Of a stretch of 64,000 bases of DNA, positions 1-11,342 are shown piece by piece (position 1 is the first letter of the stretch; each line of letters begins with the position of its first letter). Made by a program: the position numbers and the translations under genes. The DNA comes from Dirofilaria immitis (lineage: Eukaryota > Nematoda > Chromadorea > Rhabditida > Onchocercidae): assembly GCA_024305405.1 (NCBI GenBank), contig JAKNDB010000018.1, forward strand, positions 248,001 through 312,000, read 5' to 3'. The notes under the pieces were generated by a model. That model did not search any database, was not told the DNA's origin, and was given only the letters and a program-made list of their open reading frames with translations.

Positions 1-1835
1 TTGCTTTTCCTAATTTGTCATTCTAGCATCATCGATGACGAAATGATAAATTGAAGAATTTAAACTTTCCCGTTAAATGACTTTATAAACACTTCAAAAA
101 AAAAAAAAATAACCACAGTCCATAGGAAATTACTTTCTTGAGTTAAAAATTAAAATTTCTTTATACATTAATTAAGTGAAATAGGGAATTTAATTTTTGA
201 TATAATACAAATTTCATAAAGTATTATCATTTTAATATAGTTTAGTTGTAAACAATAGAAAGATTTTATTGGTATTAATAAAAATTGATCACAATAGTCA
301 ATGAGTATTGAACAGTAAAAATAATTGTCAAGTTATTATTAAAGAAGTATAAAACTGATGAACGAATATTCGAATTTATCACTTCCTATCGTAAAAGCTT
401 TCCTTTTTATTGAGAGGTAATAGAGACGATAGGTAGAAGAATATCTCGAACGAAACGCGTTAATATAACTTTTATTGACGTCTACTGCTACAATACAATA
501 AAGACATCATTCATATAAATTGAAGGAAAATCAAAAATTGAAATATCATTGGCAAAAATGACCACAAAGAATCAAAGTAATACGAAGTATCAATATTTCT
601 ACTGTTTTATAAGCATAGCTATTTGGATGGGAGAATCTCTTTAAACGTTGTACGTAGGTTTTATTACAGTACCAAAAATATTTACATGAATGAATTAGTT
701 TACAGTATTTCATTACGAATGATAAACTTGATAATAAGAAATTAAAATCAGAATTAGATAAATGATTCGTTACATTAGAGATCGTAACATTCGTTTATGT
801 TACACGATGAATTGTACAAAAATAAGATGCTTCGATTACTTCGTATATATGTTTTCCATACAGTTGGAGCACCAGCATTTGATAGATTAACAAAGCTGTA
901 TCCATTAGAATATTGTACGTGCGATTTCGGAGGAAGATACTGTTAATATTGCCGTAGAATATGGAATGAAAGAAGGGGAAGTTATGTTTGTTTAATATAT
1001 TAGGAGGAAGTATCTAATTTGTAGAATAGAGAGATTATAGGAATTATTTTTGGCATTATTCTTTAATCATAATTATCTGATCTTCGCAATCATAACATTG
1101 TTGATAGATATTTCCCCAATTTTAGATGCTTCTTTCCAGTTTGATGTTTTTTTCAGTGTTTATTTAATATATAAAATGCATGAAAGTTGTAAGATTACGC
1201 TTTTATATGAAATTCTAATTTCCTATATTTTAAATATTCAAGAATTTCGAGCTGAGATTATGTTATTTTTTCTAGAACTGTTATGTTCCACTATATGATA
1301 ACATGAATTCTAAAATTTTATTAAAACAGATATTTAAAATTTTTTTTGAATGATAGATGAAACAAGCATTGATAAATGAATCTCAATGAAGATATTTGAT
1401 TATCATTTAACGATAATAGCATTAGGGATGATATTATACAATAAATATATCATTGTTTTTATTTTTGTAGTATATTGAAAATAATAATGAAGTGATCATA
1501 TTGATGATTTATTTATTTATTTATTTATTTTTATATTTATTGCTTTTCCTTTATGCCTACCATTAGTTAGTTGGCTTTTTATCACTTCATTTATGCTTTC
1601 CTATCATTTGTTTCTTTATTTTGTGATTTTTAGTCTTTTTTCTTTTCTAATTAGGCTTAATAAATTTTTAATCTTTTAATATTTGAAGATTATAGTTTTT
1701 ATAGTTTTGAATGTATTATTATCATTATTTATCAATGATAAAACGGGAATCTGTTAAAAATTTACTTACCATATGCTTTCGCTTCAGAAACTAAAATTTT
1801 CAAAAAAAGAAAGAAAATTCATCGGTAAAAATAAA
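1..1835. other. AT-rich stretch without recognisable gene
   Basis: Both strands are dense in stop codons. The only ORF of note (1050-1298 +) is hydrophobic low-complexity translation of AT-rich DNA with no splice-site framing and no family resemblance. A short (TTTA)n run lies near 1508-1530. I see nothing else here. Confidence 0.6.
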
Positions 1836-2212
1836 AGAGGCTGTTCACCTTGGAGACCTGCTGCGGATATGGGTACGATCTGGCACGAAATTCAAATAGC
1901 TTCCTTCGTATTTTCATGGATCGAACAAAGCGCACGAGACACCACAGGAACCGTGGCGCTTTACGGAAACAACGTCCTTATCTCCGGCTGAACCAATTCC
2001 AGGAAGTCCGTTCCTTAACCAGAAAAAGAACTCTGTCTCGGGCTTTCCTCAATGTTTCCGAGTCCATTTGCGTTACCACGCTAAATTCTCACGATGAGTA
2101 TTTATCTCCGTGACCGAGAACGGGAATATTAACCCGTTTCCCTTTCGATTCTATCAGATGGATTACATTCTCCATTTCTCTTTCAGAGCATACTTCTCAT
2201 TACACATATCTC
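1836..2212 (-). rRNA. Truncated 28S (large-subunit) rRNA gene fragment
   Basis: Read on the minus strand, this segment contains strongly conserved eukaryotic 28S rRNA words in the right order: CTGAAAGAG, then ATCGAAAGGGAAACGGGTTA, then GTGGTAACGC, then GGTTCAGCCGGAGATA, then CCGCAGCAGGTCTCCAAGG and GTGAACAGCCTCT. This is an internal piece of the LSU. The sequence is clearly richer in GC than its flanks. The edges are abrupt: rRNA similarity stops at about 1836, and AT-rich DNA resumes beyond about 2212. No 18S, 5.8S or remaining 28S is present, so this is a dispersed rDNA fragment, not a working rRNA locus. ORFs overlapping it (1773-1991, 1850-2113 +) are artefacts. Edges are approximate; identification is from memory of the conserved core. 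Confidence 0.85.
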
Positions 2213-2779
2213 TGTTCAATATTTTTATTGCTATTTAAAATGGAAGAAATGGAATGAATGTTTTTATTATTACGTCTGAACTGACAGAAATGTTAAATAT
2301 TGCCGATTTATATCCAATTAGTAGTTTTCGACAAGAAAATTTTCGTCATAATTTTCACCACCGATATGATTAGAATTCTTTCTAATCTTTGTTTAATACA
2401 AAAAATAATTGAGTTATTATTTCATGCATTTTGCTTTCATATCGATTATTCAAGCAATATGTATCTTTCTACTGATCATGACAACTACGGTAAAATACTA
2501 CGATTCCGCCTATTTTTAAGTCATTTCTAATCATCAAAGTAACCAGTTTACTCATAAAACTGAAATAAAAAATAATATGAGCCTTTACATTATCCTAAAT
2601 TTACTGAAACATAATAAATTTTGAATAATCATGCAACTGAAGTGTAAAATTCAGTATATCAGATATAAATGTTGGAGCAAATTTATGTATTTGCCAGCCA
2701 ATTTCAGTGGAGAAAGCTCTCGAAAAATTTAAAAAAGTCTTCAACCAATAGTATACATTCAACAACAATACCCTACATC
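2213..2779. other. Intergenic, no gene seen
   Basis: AT-rich spacer between the rRNA fragment and the 3' end of the minus-strand gene ending at 2780. It probably includes that gene's 3' UTR. The ORF 2300-2530 (+) is not framed by splice sites and resembles no protein I know. Confidence 0.5.
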
Positions 2780-4571
2780 TCAGGTAATCTCAATTTCACC
2801 AGTTCCATTCCGGATATCCGGATATACCTCATGCAGAATGAGCATTAATGATGTACCCAGGATTGCTGCTCGCATTTGCATGCCCAATTGTATTGTTCTG
2901 CAAATTAAAAAATTTTTCGAGTAATACTTAGCATATACTCGCATAAAAGTTGATCCAAAGTTGAAAAATTAGAAATTTGTGATCAAAATTAATTTAATAT
3001 ACTTCAAAATTGCATTTACTTATATTTTAAAATAAGCGTTCTGCCATTCAAAGCTATTTTAGGATAAACTCGTGCCAGTTCGGTACCATCCATACGTCTG
3101 AACTGATATACGCATTCAGTTTCTAATATTCCAATCATTTTAAGTATTGGATAGATCGATAAGATTATCTGCAAATATTGATGATTGAAGTTCTCTCAGT
3201 ATGCGTAGAACTTTTACATCGAGGAATCTTTTAATGAAATTAGAGCTCTGCGGCAAATTCAACATAAAAGCAACAGGAAACAAACGACTTATTTTATTTC
3301 CTTTCTACGAATCTCTGAAAGCAGAAATACCTTTTACCTTTGATTATTGGTTGATTTAATGATAAACGATGTACTTGAAAACGCTGAATATTTGTTTCAA
3401 TGTTGTCAGCCAAAATCTTGAATATATGGATATTTTACGTAGGATAATAAATACTGAAATTACTGCAAGATAAAAATTCAGTTTAAGCAAGACATTAAAT
3501 TACCAAGTATCGGAAATAACATTAATTACTTTTCCATTATTCACTTCGTAAATTGTAGCGCCAAGTGGATGCGAAATTTTGCCAATCGATGATACCATGT
3601 TGTTCAGTGTTTTGATATCCATCATCCGTATTCCGCTTGTATTTTTTACTTCGAAACCATAACCTGGAATTTTAAACTAGAATGGGTAAAATTTTTTTAG
3701 ATTCTCATACTTGCAAATAATTTTCAAGCAAAATAGCTTTTATTCTTTATTACATTTTTAATTTTCAAGCTGAAGAAGATTAAAAGCTTACAATAACAAC
3801 GAAGAATTTTTCTTACTTAATATCAATATTGATATAATTATGGCAAAAGGTAAACATTATCAGATATAATTCCTTTTTCTTCTTATTTTATTCCGTAATT
3901 TCTACCAGACAAATGACAACCAACGATATATTATTAATAATATTGTTAAGGAATGAATGAGGTAACATAGTATACCAGATATTAGATCAGCAAACATAAT
4001 TGTTTGTTTATTGCTTCTTTCGTCCCGTATCAGAAAACGAATATTAAAATTTGCAAATTGATTTTCCAAACAGTTCATTATTGTTCTAATCCTAAAAAAA
4101 AACTAAAACATTAAGGAAAATTAAAGAAGCACTGTCGGCAGATTTGTTTTATTAATACTAATTTAGAAGTTATGACATAATTCGAGAAAAACGCTTTACA
4201 TATCGAAGCTAAAAGTACTATTAAATTATTCCGTACAATGCAATAATAGCTGAATTCTGCGCCGAACGATAGTTTTTGGAAGAAGTTAACGATGTTGCCA
4301 GTATTTTCAATGCATTATCAATTTATCTGATAACTTTTAATCAGTTAATAACACGATTTTTTCTGATATTAATTTGAATTTCATGAACAAAAAAGAAATG
4401 TATGAAATCATTATTGTAAAATAAGTACATTTGAATATTATCAGCCACTTTGATAGAAATTTTATCAGTTGTCGATAGCGCAGCACATTCTGGAATTTCA
4501 AATACATTGCTTTCAATGTCGAACTGTGATGCCTTCTTCATTTTAAGTTTCAACTGATTGAGTAGAGACAT
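2780..4571 (-). CDS. Six-exon gene, 230-residue protein of unknown function
   Basis: Exons (minus strand, 5' to 3'): 4571-4429, 4091-3976, 3663-3530, 3416-3338, 3122-3020, 2897-2780. All junctions are GT-AG, phases agree, and the joined length is 693 nt, ending in TGA. The start ATG at 4571 lies 4 nt after an AG acceptor (4576-4577), as expected for a trans-spliced nematode mRNA. The protein begins MSLLNQLKLKMKK, has a middle part around GYGFEVKNTSGIRMMDIK, then a beta-rich stretch (ECVYQFRRMDGTELARVYPK), and ends with a hydrophobic segment (AAILGTSLMLILHEVYP). I do not recognise it. The alternation of short strands followed by a C-terminal hydrophobic helix recalls the LURP-one/scramblase (tubby-like) fold, but no diagnostic residue supports this. 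The gene structure is firm, apart from an alternative acceptor at about 3172 that I rejected because it opens a stop; function is unassigned. Confidence 0.7.
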
Positions 4572-4575
4572 TTCT

Positions 4576-4577
4576 CT
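4576..4577 (-). promoter_or_regulatory. Splice acceptor just upstream of start codon (probable SL trans-splice site)
   Basis: On the minus strand the sequence reads TAGTAGTTGCAG then AGAA then ATG. An AG acceptor 4 nt before the initiator with no in-frame upstream exon fits spliced-leader addition, but a short cis-spliced 5' UTR exon is also possible. Confidence 0.45.
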
Positions 4578-6280
4578 GCAACTACTAATTATTCATTTTT
4601 AAACTGTTAAAATTTTTCCAAGAAAACAAAGAAATTTTTGAAAAATATAATTTTTGAATATTCAAAGAAATTTGTAATGATAAAGGTAGGGGAGCAATGA
4701 TAAAAAATTGATATACTGATTGATTTGTTGAACTTTATGCATTTTGCATTATGCATTTTGCATTGTTTGACATTAAGTTTTAGTTAATTGAATAACAACA
4801 AAATATCAAAACTTCAATTTCACACATTGATTTTATAAAAAAATGTTATAACAATACTGACTTGTTAAAATTAGGCGTCGCAATTAATTAATCTGTTATG
4901 ATAATGGTATTGAATGACACCTGTTCCATATTTGTACTTCTCTATCAAGTAAATGAATTAATCCTACCTATGTCCGTGTATTAATAATAATACAAAGGAT
5001 AAATTTAAAATAAAAAAAACGATAAAAGCTATATATTGCCAATTCTACGAATAATATCAATTAATAGTAAACAGATAATACAACAAGTTTTGCAAATGAT
5101 TATTTTGTTTACGAGCTAAAAAAGTAGTATAATAAATTATCAAGTATGCAAAAAGAAAAAATGCTCAAATTGCACATCTGTAAGAAATATATATATTTTG
5201 TAATAAAAATGAAATTGTCAATTTGAAATTTTTAATTTACATTATTAATTTCTATATTTGCTTATATAGCAAATTTTTGATCAGTTGTTGTTGAAATAAT
5301 TCGTCGATCGATTTGCTATTTTTTATCATTCTAAAGCCATATAAAAATATTTATTTATTCATGTTAGTGATAATAATGTTGGTTTTTTTCTGAAATTATA
5401 TAATATTAATATTGCACAATACTAAATTATCATTTGAAATCTCATTTCAGATTAACTTGCATAAATTCATTTTTAGTTCAAAAAATAGTTTTATATCTAA
5501 CTTAAATATTTAAATGTATTTCCAGAATTTATCTTTTATTTTTAACTTGGTGTGTCAAGTTTCATGAAAAACGAGATATAACGAAAATGATTCAAAAAAA
5601 GCATATCATCAATTCAAATTTGGAATAGATCATTGTTGATCCGCAGAAACCGTTGATGAATGAATGAAGCGATGATTGGATAATGATAATATGAATTGTT
5701 ATCGGAATTGAACCAAAAACATTTCCATTATTAATAAGTGATGTGTTCCACGGATAAGATAAAAATATGCTTATGAGGAATAGTTGATTAAAATATGAGA
5801 AAGGATAGAAACACAAAAAGCTATTAGAAATTAAAATTTCAGAATTGAAATATATAATAAATTGAAGAACTATTGGAAAATCGAAAATTGATTTTTAAGT
5901 GTAAATCAATACCGGGTAATATTATCTTGCTTGATAAGCAAAATATTATTATTTAGCCCTGATAATCGGCTTGATAAAATGTTTCAATGCAAATGAGTGA
6001 TATAAAATTTCTCAACATTTATGTCAATTTTCCCAACACAAATTAAGAATTGGCTTAATTTTAGTTTGTAATTATTATTCGTGGAAAACAAATATTCTAC
6101 TGTACAACTTTATGTATACAACGATTTGTGCTACATTTTACGCCTTCTGAACCTATAATAGAAATAATTCTAAGTATACTTTGAATATATTTCGAAGCAA
6201 TTACATTAGTTAAGCCATATTTCTTGGCAGCTTACGAAAAGGTCTAGACGTAAACTAACAGTAAATCAACCAGTTTGTTA

Positions 6281-6412
6281 ACTTAGCCTGAACAAATTTT
6301 TCTGTATCGCATATCACATATTGATAAAACCACTGATAGGGATATTAATCGGCTTATTAAATTAGCCTGAAAAATTTTTCTATATCACATATCATAATCA
6401 GTAAAATCATTT
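6281..6412. repeat. Imperfect tandem duplication, unit about 75-80 bp
   Basis: The block beginning TTAGCCTGAACAAATTTTTC with a following ATCGCATATCACATA recurs about 75-80 bp later as TTAGCCTGAAAAATTTTTC with ATCACATATCATA. The two copies differ by scattered substitutions and small indels. No coding potential. Confidence 0.6.
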
Positions 6413-7084
6413 CATTTAAATATTAATAATCAATGATATAAAAACTTCCTTGCGCGTTGCATATATTGTCATTGTCATTTGATAAAGTTCTTGACGGATA
6501 ACTCAAATTATTCAATGTTATTGATATTATTTATTACGTAAAAAAATTTTCTTCTCATATTAAGGCTTATTTTATTTATTATGTTTATATTAATTCATTA
6601 TATTCTTGAAAATTTCAATGTTATTAATTATATTTAACAATTAATAAGCATATTTTGATAGAACAAATTTTCCGTTTATTAAAAATACCCATACTGATCA
6701 TAATCCTCATAGTTCTAGTAGCTGAATTCAGGATTACTATGGTACCTTTAAATATCTACAATTAAAAAATCCAGTACCATAAGTATTATTAAAAACATCA
6801 ATGAGAAGTAAAACTTGTATCGCTGTAAACAGGTTTAATAAATTTTTATCATTAATTGAATTGATTAAGCAAATCGGATATTTTTGAATTTTGAATTAAA
6901 TAACCTATTGACGGAAGTTTTAGAACAATTAAAAAAAAGTTTTTGAGAATTAAGCAAGCAATGAATAATGAATGGATCTTTAATTTCGGTTAGAAAAATA
7001 ATCCAAACCTGTTAATCCGCTGGAATGATTCGTATTATGCAAAAGAATCTATTATAGGAATTACATAATTAAATAATGATTCTA

Positions 7085-7300
7085 TAACTTGCGTAATCAT
7101 AAATTATTATACCTGCGTAATTTACAATTTTATAAATTGCTGTATATATTTACGTAATCATTCAGCAATAAATGATGGTATCACATAAGACCATATAATT
7201 GCATTATTTTAAAAATTGTTACATTTGCGTAATCATCGAGCAGTAAATGATATTATTGATAGTAGTGTTATATAAATAGCATATAATTGTATTACTTCGC
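7085..7300. repeat. Degenerate tandem repeat
   Basis: A motif of the form TGCGTAATCAT ... CAGTAAATGAT ... CATATAATTG recurs two to three times with spacing of roughly 70-90 bp (for example TTTACGTAATCATTCAGCAA near 7150 and TTTGCGTAATCATCGAGCAG near 7230). Copies are diverged. Confidence 0.45.
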
Positions 7301-7859
7301 CAATTTGAATTATTCCATTTAATTGCTTAATTTTTCCAAATTTCGTTATCTCTTCTGTTTATATTTTCTTCATGTAACTGTATTTTCATTCATCAAACGC
7401 AATCAAAAAATTATTTAACGTTAATTTTAATGTTGAAGAATCAGAAGATAATTTTTATTCAAGTTACGACTAGAATCTCTTAAAGAAATTACAAACATAA
7501 TCATTCAGTTGTTTATTATTGTTTTTTTTCAAGTTAATGCTAATTGAACAGCAAGAAAGTGACGTTTTTAAGTAAATTTAGTGAATATTTCAGCTAAAAT
7601 TGATTTGAAAGAGGAAAAAATTTTTAAAGGCAAGTGGAAACTATTATTCAGAAACAAATTCATCAGTATTAATTTTATTATCAATACGATTCAAACAAAA
7701 AATATTTTAATTTACTGCAGGTAAACCTTATCGCTGAAATCACGATAAGAAATAAAGAATTAAGAGAAGCAAAGAATTAATAATTCGCTTCCCCTGGATT
7801 TAACATCTCCGTATATTATATAATTATGTATTCATTTTTTAATGTAAATGTAAGCTAAA

Positions 7860-8045
7860 ACTAGTCATCCATTGTCTATAAGCTTTAAAAAGAGCTCCAA
7901 TCCACGCGATAACCGAAGGCGTTAATTCTTTAATCTCGAAACTGTACCAAATACGCGAAAAAAAAAACGCGCACCAGGATTCTCCATCTATAAAGGTCCT
8001 GAGCCAAAGTTATCGGAGAAAAAGCGCTGAGGTCAGTTGGATAAT
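7860..8045. other. GC-richer island of unknown role
   Basis: This short stretch is visibly richer in G and C than the kilobases around it. It contains a short palindrome (CGCG - A10 - CGCG near 7955-7973), a TATAAA at about 7991, and the words CCTGAGCCAAAG and GCTGAGGTCAGTTGG, which could pair weakly. No ORF with splice framing is present. A promoter, a small non-coding RNA gene or a piece of an old transposon would all fit. Confidence 0.3.
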
Positions 8046-8171
8046 CATATTCAGACGTGACTTAATCTCCTTTTTTTCTTGAATTATGTTATCACATCAA
8101 ATTGTATTGGTGTTACTGAAACTGTATGATTTATATTGTAATTATTGTCATCGTTGATGTATTGTCAAATT

Positions 8172-8455
8172 TCTGCTGGGAAGAATTCAATCGACTCTCT
8201 CATCTACGCTGAATCCCAGATTCGTTTCCAAATGCTTGAAACAAAAAATCTGTAGAAACTAGGAATCAGAAATCACCCACTCCAACTTTGTCACGAACAA
8301 AAGAAAATGTCGACAGACCTTAACAGATTCGAATCAAAGAAATCTTCTTTTATATGATTCACGCCTATAAAATATTTCGATCAAAGAATCACAAATACTT
8401 CTGTTGGAAAGAATTCAATTGATCCTCTCATCTGTGCTCAATCCCATGTCACTCT
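8172..8455. repeat. Pair of direct repeats, about 55 bp each, 227 bp apart
   Basis: CTGCTGGGAAGAATTCAATC followed by CTCTCATCTACGCTGAATCCCA (8172-8222) is repeated at 8401-8450 as CTGTTGGAAAGAATTCAATT followed by CTCTCATCTGTGCTCAATCCCA. The copies differ at several positions. The spacing suggests a diverged tandem duplication or paired ends of an element. Confidence 0.65.
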
Positions 8456-9657
8456 ATTTATGTATGACAGATTGCTAATATCTTATTAGAAATATTTCCA
8501 CTGAATGACTGCTTACATGAAAAGAAAAGAGTTCAAAATAAAAGAGAGGAAAAAGAAAACAAATCATCAATTGAGATTGAAAGATAGTAAAGTTTTACAC
8601 ACACATTTTGTTCCTTATAATAACAGTTTCTTTCAATACTTTTTAAATTCACGACATCCGAATATTTGAAAACTTTGTGACAGAGAATCTTTTTCACATA
8701 ATTGAACAAAGTACGGCTTTTCACAGAGATAAATCAGCATTGGCACTTCAAATGTAATCAAAAAGACATCCCCAAATATCGTGTAAAAGATTAGTTTTTT
8801 ATCGGATGTATATAGATTTAAATTTTATGATATGCTGGAATTTTTCTATAATTATGCGTCTTAGTGACACATCAGTGCGAGAAAATCTAAATCTATCTAC
8901 GATAAATTTGAATTTCAGCAGATCTTTTCAACTTACAAGGGCAATTAATTCTTCAACCACAGTCATATAAATTAGCGCGAAGCATTCAACTTAATTCATT
9001 TGGATCTTAGCATTTTCTAAACAAAACATGACAGCGTATGGATTCAACTTGTATTATTTGTTAAACTAATGTCTACTATTTGAGCAACAATAAGAGGTTA
9101 TTTTTTACCGGATGTAGCTTCAAATCATTTAATTTCAGGAATTACATAAATCATGGAGTTGCAATAGGGAAGAAATATCTTTCGTAATTTATGAAACATT
9201 AAACTTACTTCTTTACCAATCGCCTCTTCACAGACTATTGTAAAAAGTTCACGAAAATTTCGGTATATGTAAAGTATCGGTTCGAACTAATATTTTCTGA
9301 CTAGATTCAGTAATACAGGCTATTTTGAGAGATCAGAGAGCATAAGAATATTTATTAAATATCTATTACACAGCCGTTCCAATTGATCGAATATAAGTCT
9401 GTATAATTTATACAAATCATCACTTTTTAATTTTGCCCGATGATTCTTATGAATTTCTGACTTAACTTTCATTCGCAAAGTTAAGATATCACTACATAAA
9501 TATTTATGTCCATAATACCATAATAGATAACATACTGCTAGTAAACACTCCTAACGAACAAATTAAGCCTTACATGAAGCAAAATAATATGGATAATATT
9601 GTACTTGATGTAGCTTTATCCTAACTTGACCAAATTTATCTGAATAGGTCACAAATT

Positions 9658-10372
9658 TCATGAAACCTTTCCAGTTACCAAATCCTTGATGATGTCTAGT
9701 ACTTTGTATCGTGAAATATTATCCAATGGGATACTTTTTCGATGCCGCAATTGTATCTAAAATTTTTTATGACAGCAAACCAAGTATGCGAAGGAACAGG
9801 AAATAATATGAAGCGCTATTTTAACAAGTCAAGGAAGACAGTGATGAAAATCTATCTGCTTTTCTTCACAATTTGACATAATTCGAATGTCCAATAAGAT
9901 CATTAACGATACATATAGTTGACGTATCATAAATTGGTGAAAATAAACAGATTCAGGACAACTAACAGATGATAGTACCCTAATCAAAATACACATATAA
10001 AAACCATGCATATTCGAGAAGTAAACCAATAAATCAAATACTCAATCGTTCCGAAATAAAGAAACGGTATAAATCGCAATGTATAGAAGAAATTTTGTTA
10101 GCACCAATTTCATCTGATTAATTCTCTTATCCCTGTCCATTTATTCACTATTAATTTATAAAAAATACAAACCTAGCATAAACTTTAGGTTGTACTCCGC
10201 TGCATTCCCGAATTAATATAGGGAATTGTCGATTGACCTTCTTCAATGGTACGTAATCATTCTCGATGAAATTTCTCACGCCAGCACTAGAGGCTGACGT
10301 GGGACACAAATGGATGCGTAACTCACGCAATGCTCCTTGTCCAAGCTTTATTGCAGCTCCCGAAGACACCAT
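9658..10372 (-). CDS. NDUFA2: NADH dehydrogenase 1 alpha subcomplex subunit 2 (complex I B8 subunit)
   Basis: Accessory subunit of mitochondrial respiratory complex I with a thioredoxin-like fold (L51/S25/CI-B8 family), located in the matrix arm. Exons: 10372-10169 (68 codons) and 9756-9658 (32 codons plus TGA), phase 0, GT-AG intron of about 410 nt, total 100 residues, the usual length for the family. Exon 1 carries the family hallmarks [20 protein letters not shown], then [20 protein letters not shown] and VYARF, colinear with animal NDUFA2. Exon 2 supplies the C-terminal IPLDN motif and final helix ([12 protein letters not shown]). The cysteine of IHLC and that of RECS are both present. 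The start is the ATG preceding [11 protein letters not shown]. No leader peptide is visible, as is normal for this subunit. An internal donor (GTTTGT) 9 nt upstream was rejected because it breaks phase. Confidence 0.95.
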
Positions 10373-11323
10373 TTCTCATTTGAAATTGCTACTACAAATA
10401 ATCATTTTAAATGATAAGAAAGAACTTTCAAGATTACTCGTAGATTTTTTTATCTGTTGTAAATTATGGATTTCTTATCACTAAAGAAAATCAAAATTCT
10501 AAGAAAAAAGATGCATAGGAAGGATATGGATAGAGATATGCATAAATTCATAAATGTGGCATATCTATCCACTTTTCTATAATGAGCTTCCCGAATTTTA
10601 ATACACCAGGAACCAAAAATCTAAAAATCCGCAAGACGAGAGCAACAGATTTACATATGCAAAAACGTCTAACGAATCCGGTCTTATCCATTTGTTATGG
10701 GTGTCAATACGAAAATATGTTTCCCAAGCCGTATTATATTGAGCATCACGAAAAAGCACCAGAAGGATGAAAAAGAGTATCCGAGAACAGCTGATTGTAT
10801 ATGATCGGACAACTCAATATATTAAATTACTAAACTTTTATATATATACATAAATTACAAAGACAAAATGATATGCTCTGATTAGCAGAAATTTTTCATA
10901 AATATATTGCTGGCACTTGCGACTATTTAATATGCTCATCTATCAACAAATTATTGGTGATTCAATTATTTAGAAGCAGGTAATGTAGGATGAGCGATTA
11001 TTTTCTTAACTCCTTCTTAACTCTTCCTTTATCACATCGCCTAAATAAGATAATAAATTACAAAAAAAGCCGAGTAGGATCGTAAGTTGCATTGTGTACT
11101 CAAACGGTATGTCCCGTTTATAATCTCCAATTTATGTTCAGCTGATTTTCGATTGCTTTCACTGGGGTAGCAATCGTTCCCGATGTGGAATTTGGAATTG
11201 CGGGATTTAGCGCGAGTAATCCACAAATGCGATATGATAACATGTGACAGTATTATATTGGCGTGGGTATTTTCATTTATTTTATTCATTTTCACTATTG
11301 ATTATCTCTTTATGTCATTTCAG
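10373..11323. other. Divergent intergenic region between NDUFA2 (-) and the KANSL3-like gene (+)
   Basis: Head-to-head spacer of about 950 bp that probably holds both promoters. The sequence 10582-10830 is unusually open on both strands, but neither reading is framed by an ATG plus splice sites that I can defend. A possible 5' UTR exon for the plus-strand gene may end at a GTATGT donor near 11109. No TATA box is convincing. Confidence 0.4.
11322..11323 (+). promoter_or_regulatory. Acceptor upstream of KANSL3-like start (SL or 5' UTR intron)
   Basis: ATGTCATTTCAG immediately precedes a 19-nt leader and the ATG at 11343. The TTTCAG consensus is strong. It could be a trans-splice site or the end of a 5' UTR intron. 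Confidence 0.5.
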
Positions 11324-11342
11324 GTCATTCTCGCTTTGAAAA

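Larger units (their letters stand above)
4578..9657. other. 5 kb gene-poor region
   Basis: I find no splice-consistent coding sequence on either strand. ORFs at 5592-5816 (-) and 8533-8724 (-) lack acceptor/donor framing and protein-like composition. The region carries decayed repeats (listed separately) and one GC-richer island at about 7860-8045. Confidence 0.5.

Noticed and set aside
1773..2113. Two plus-strand ORFs (72 and 87 codons) as genes
   Set aside because: They are antisense translations of the 28S rRNA fragment.
9270..9300. Possible tRNA (GGTTCGAACTAA resembling a T-loop)
   Set aside because: No matching A-box, acceptor stem or cloverleaf could be folded around it. The same holds for GATTCGAATC-like words near 8325 and 36250.
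11041..11295. 84-codon minus-strand ORF
   Set aside because: It lies in the 5' region of the KANSL3-like gene, ends in low-complexity sequence, has no family resemblance and no splice partners.
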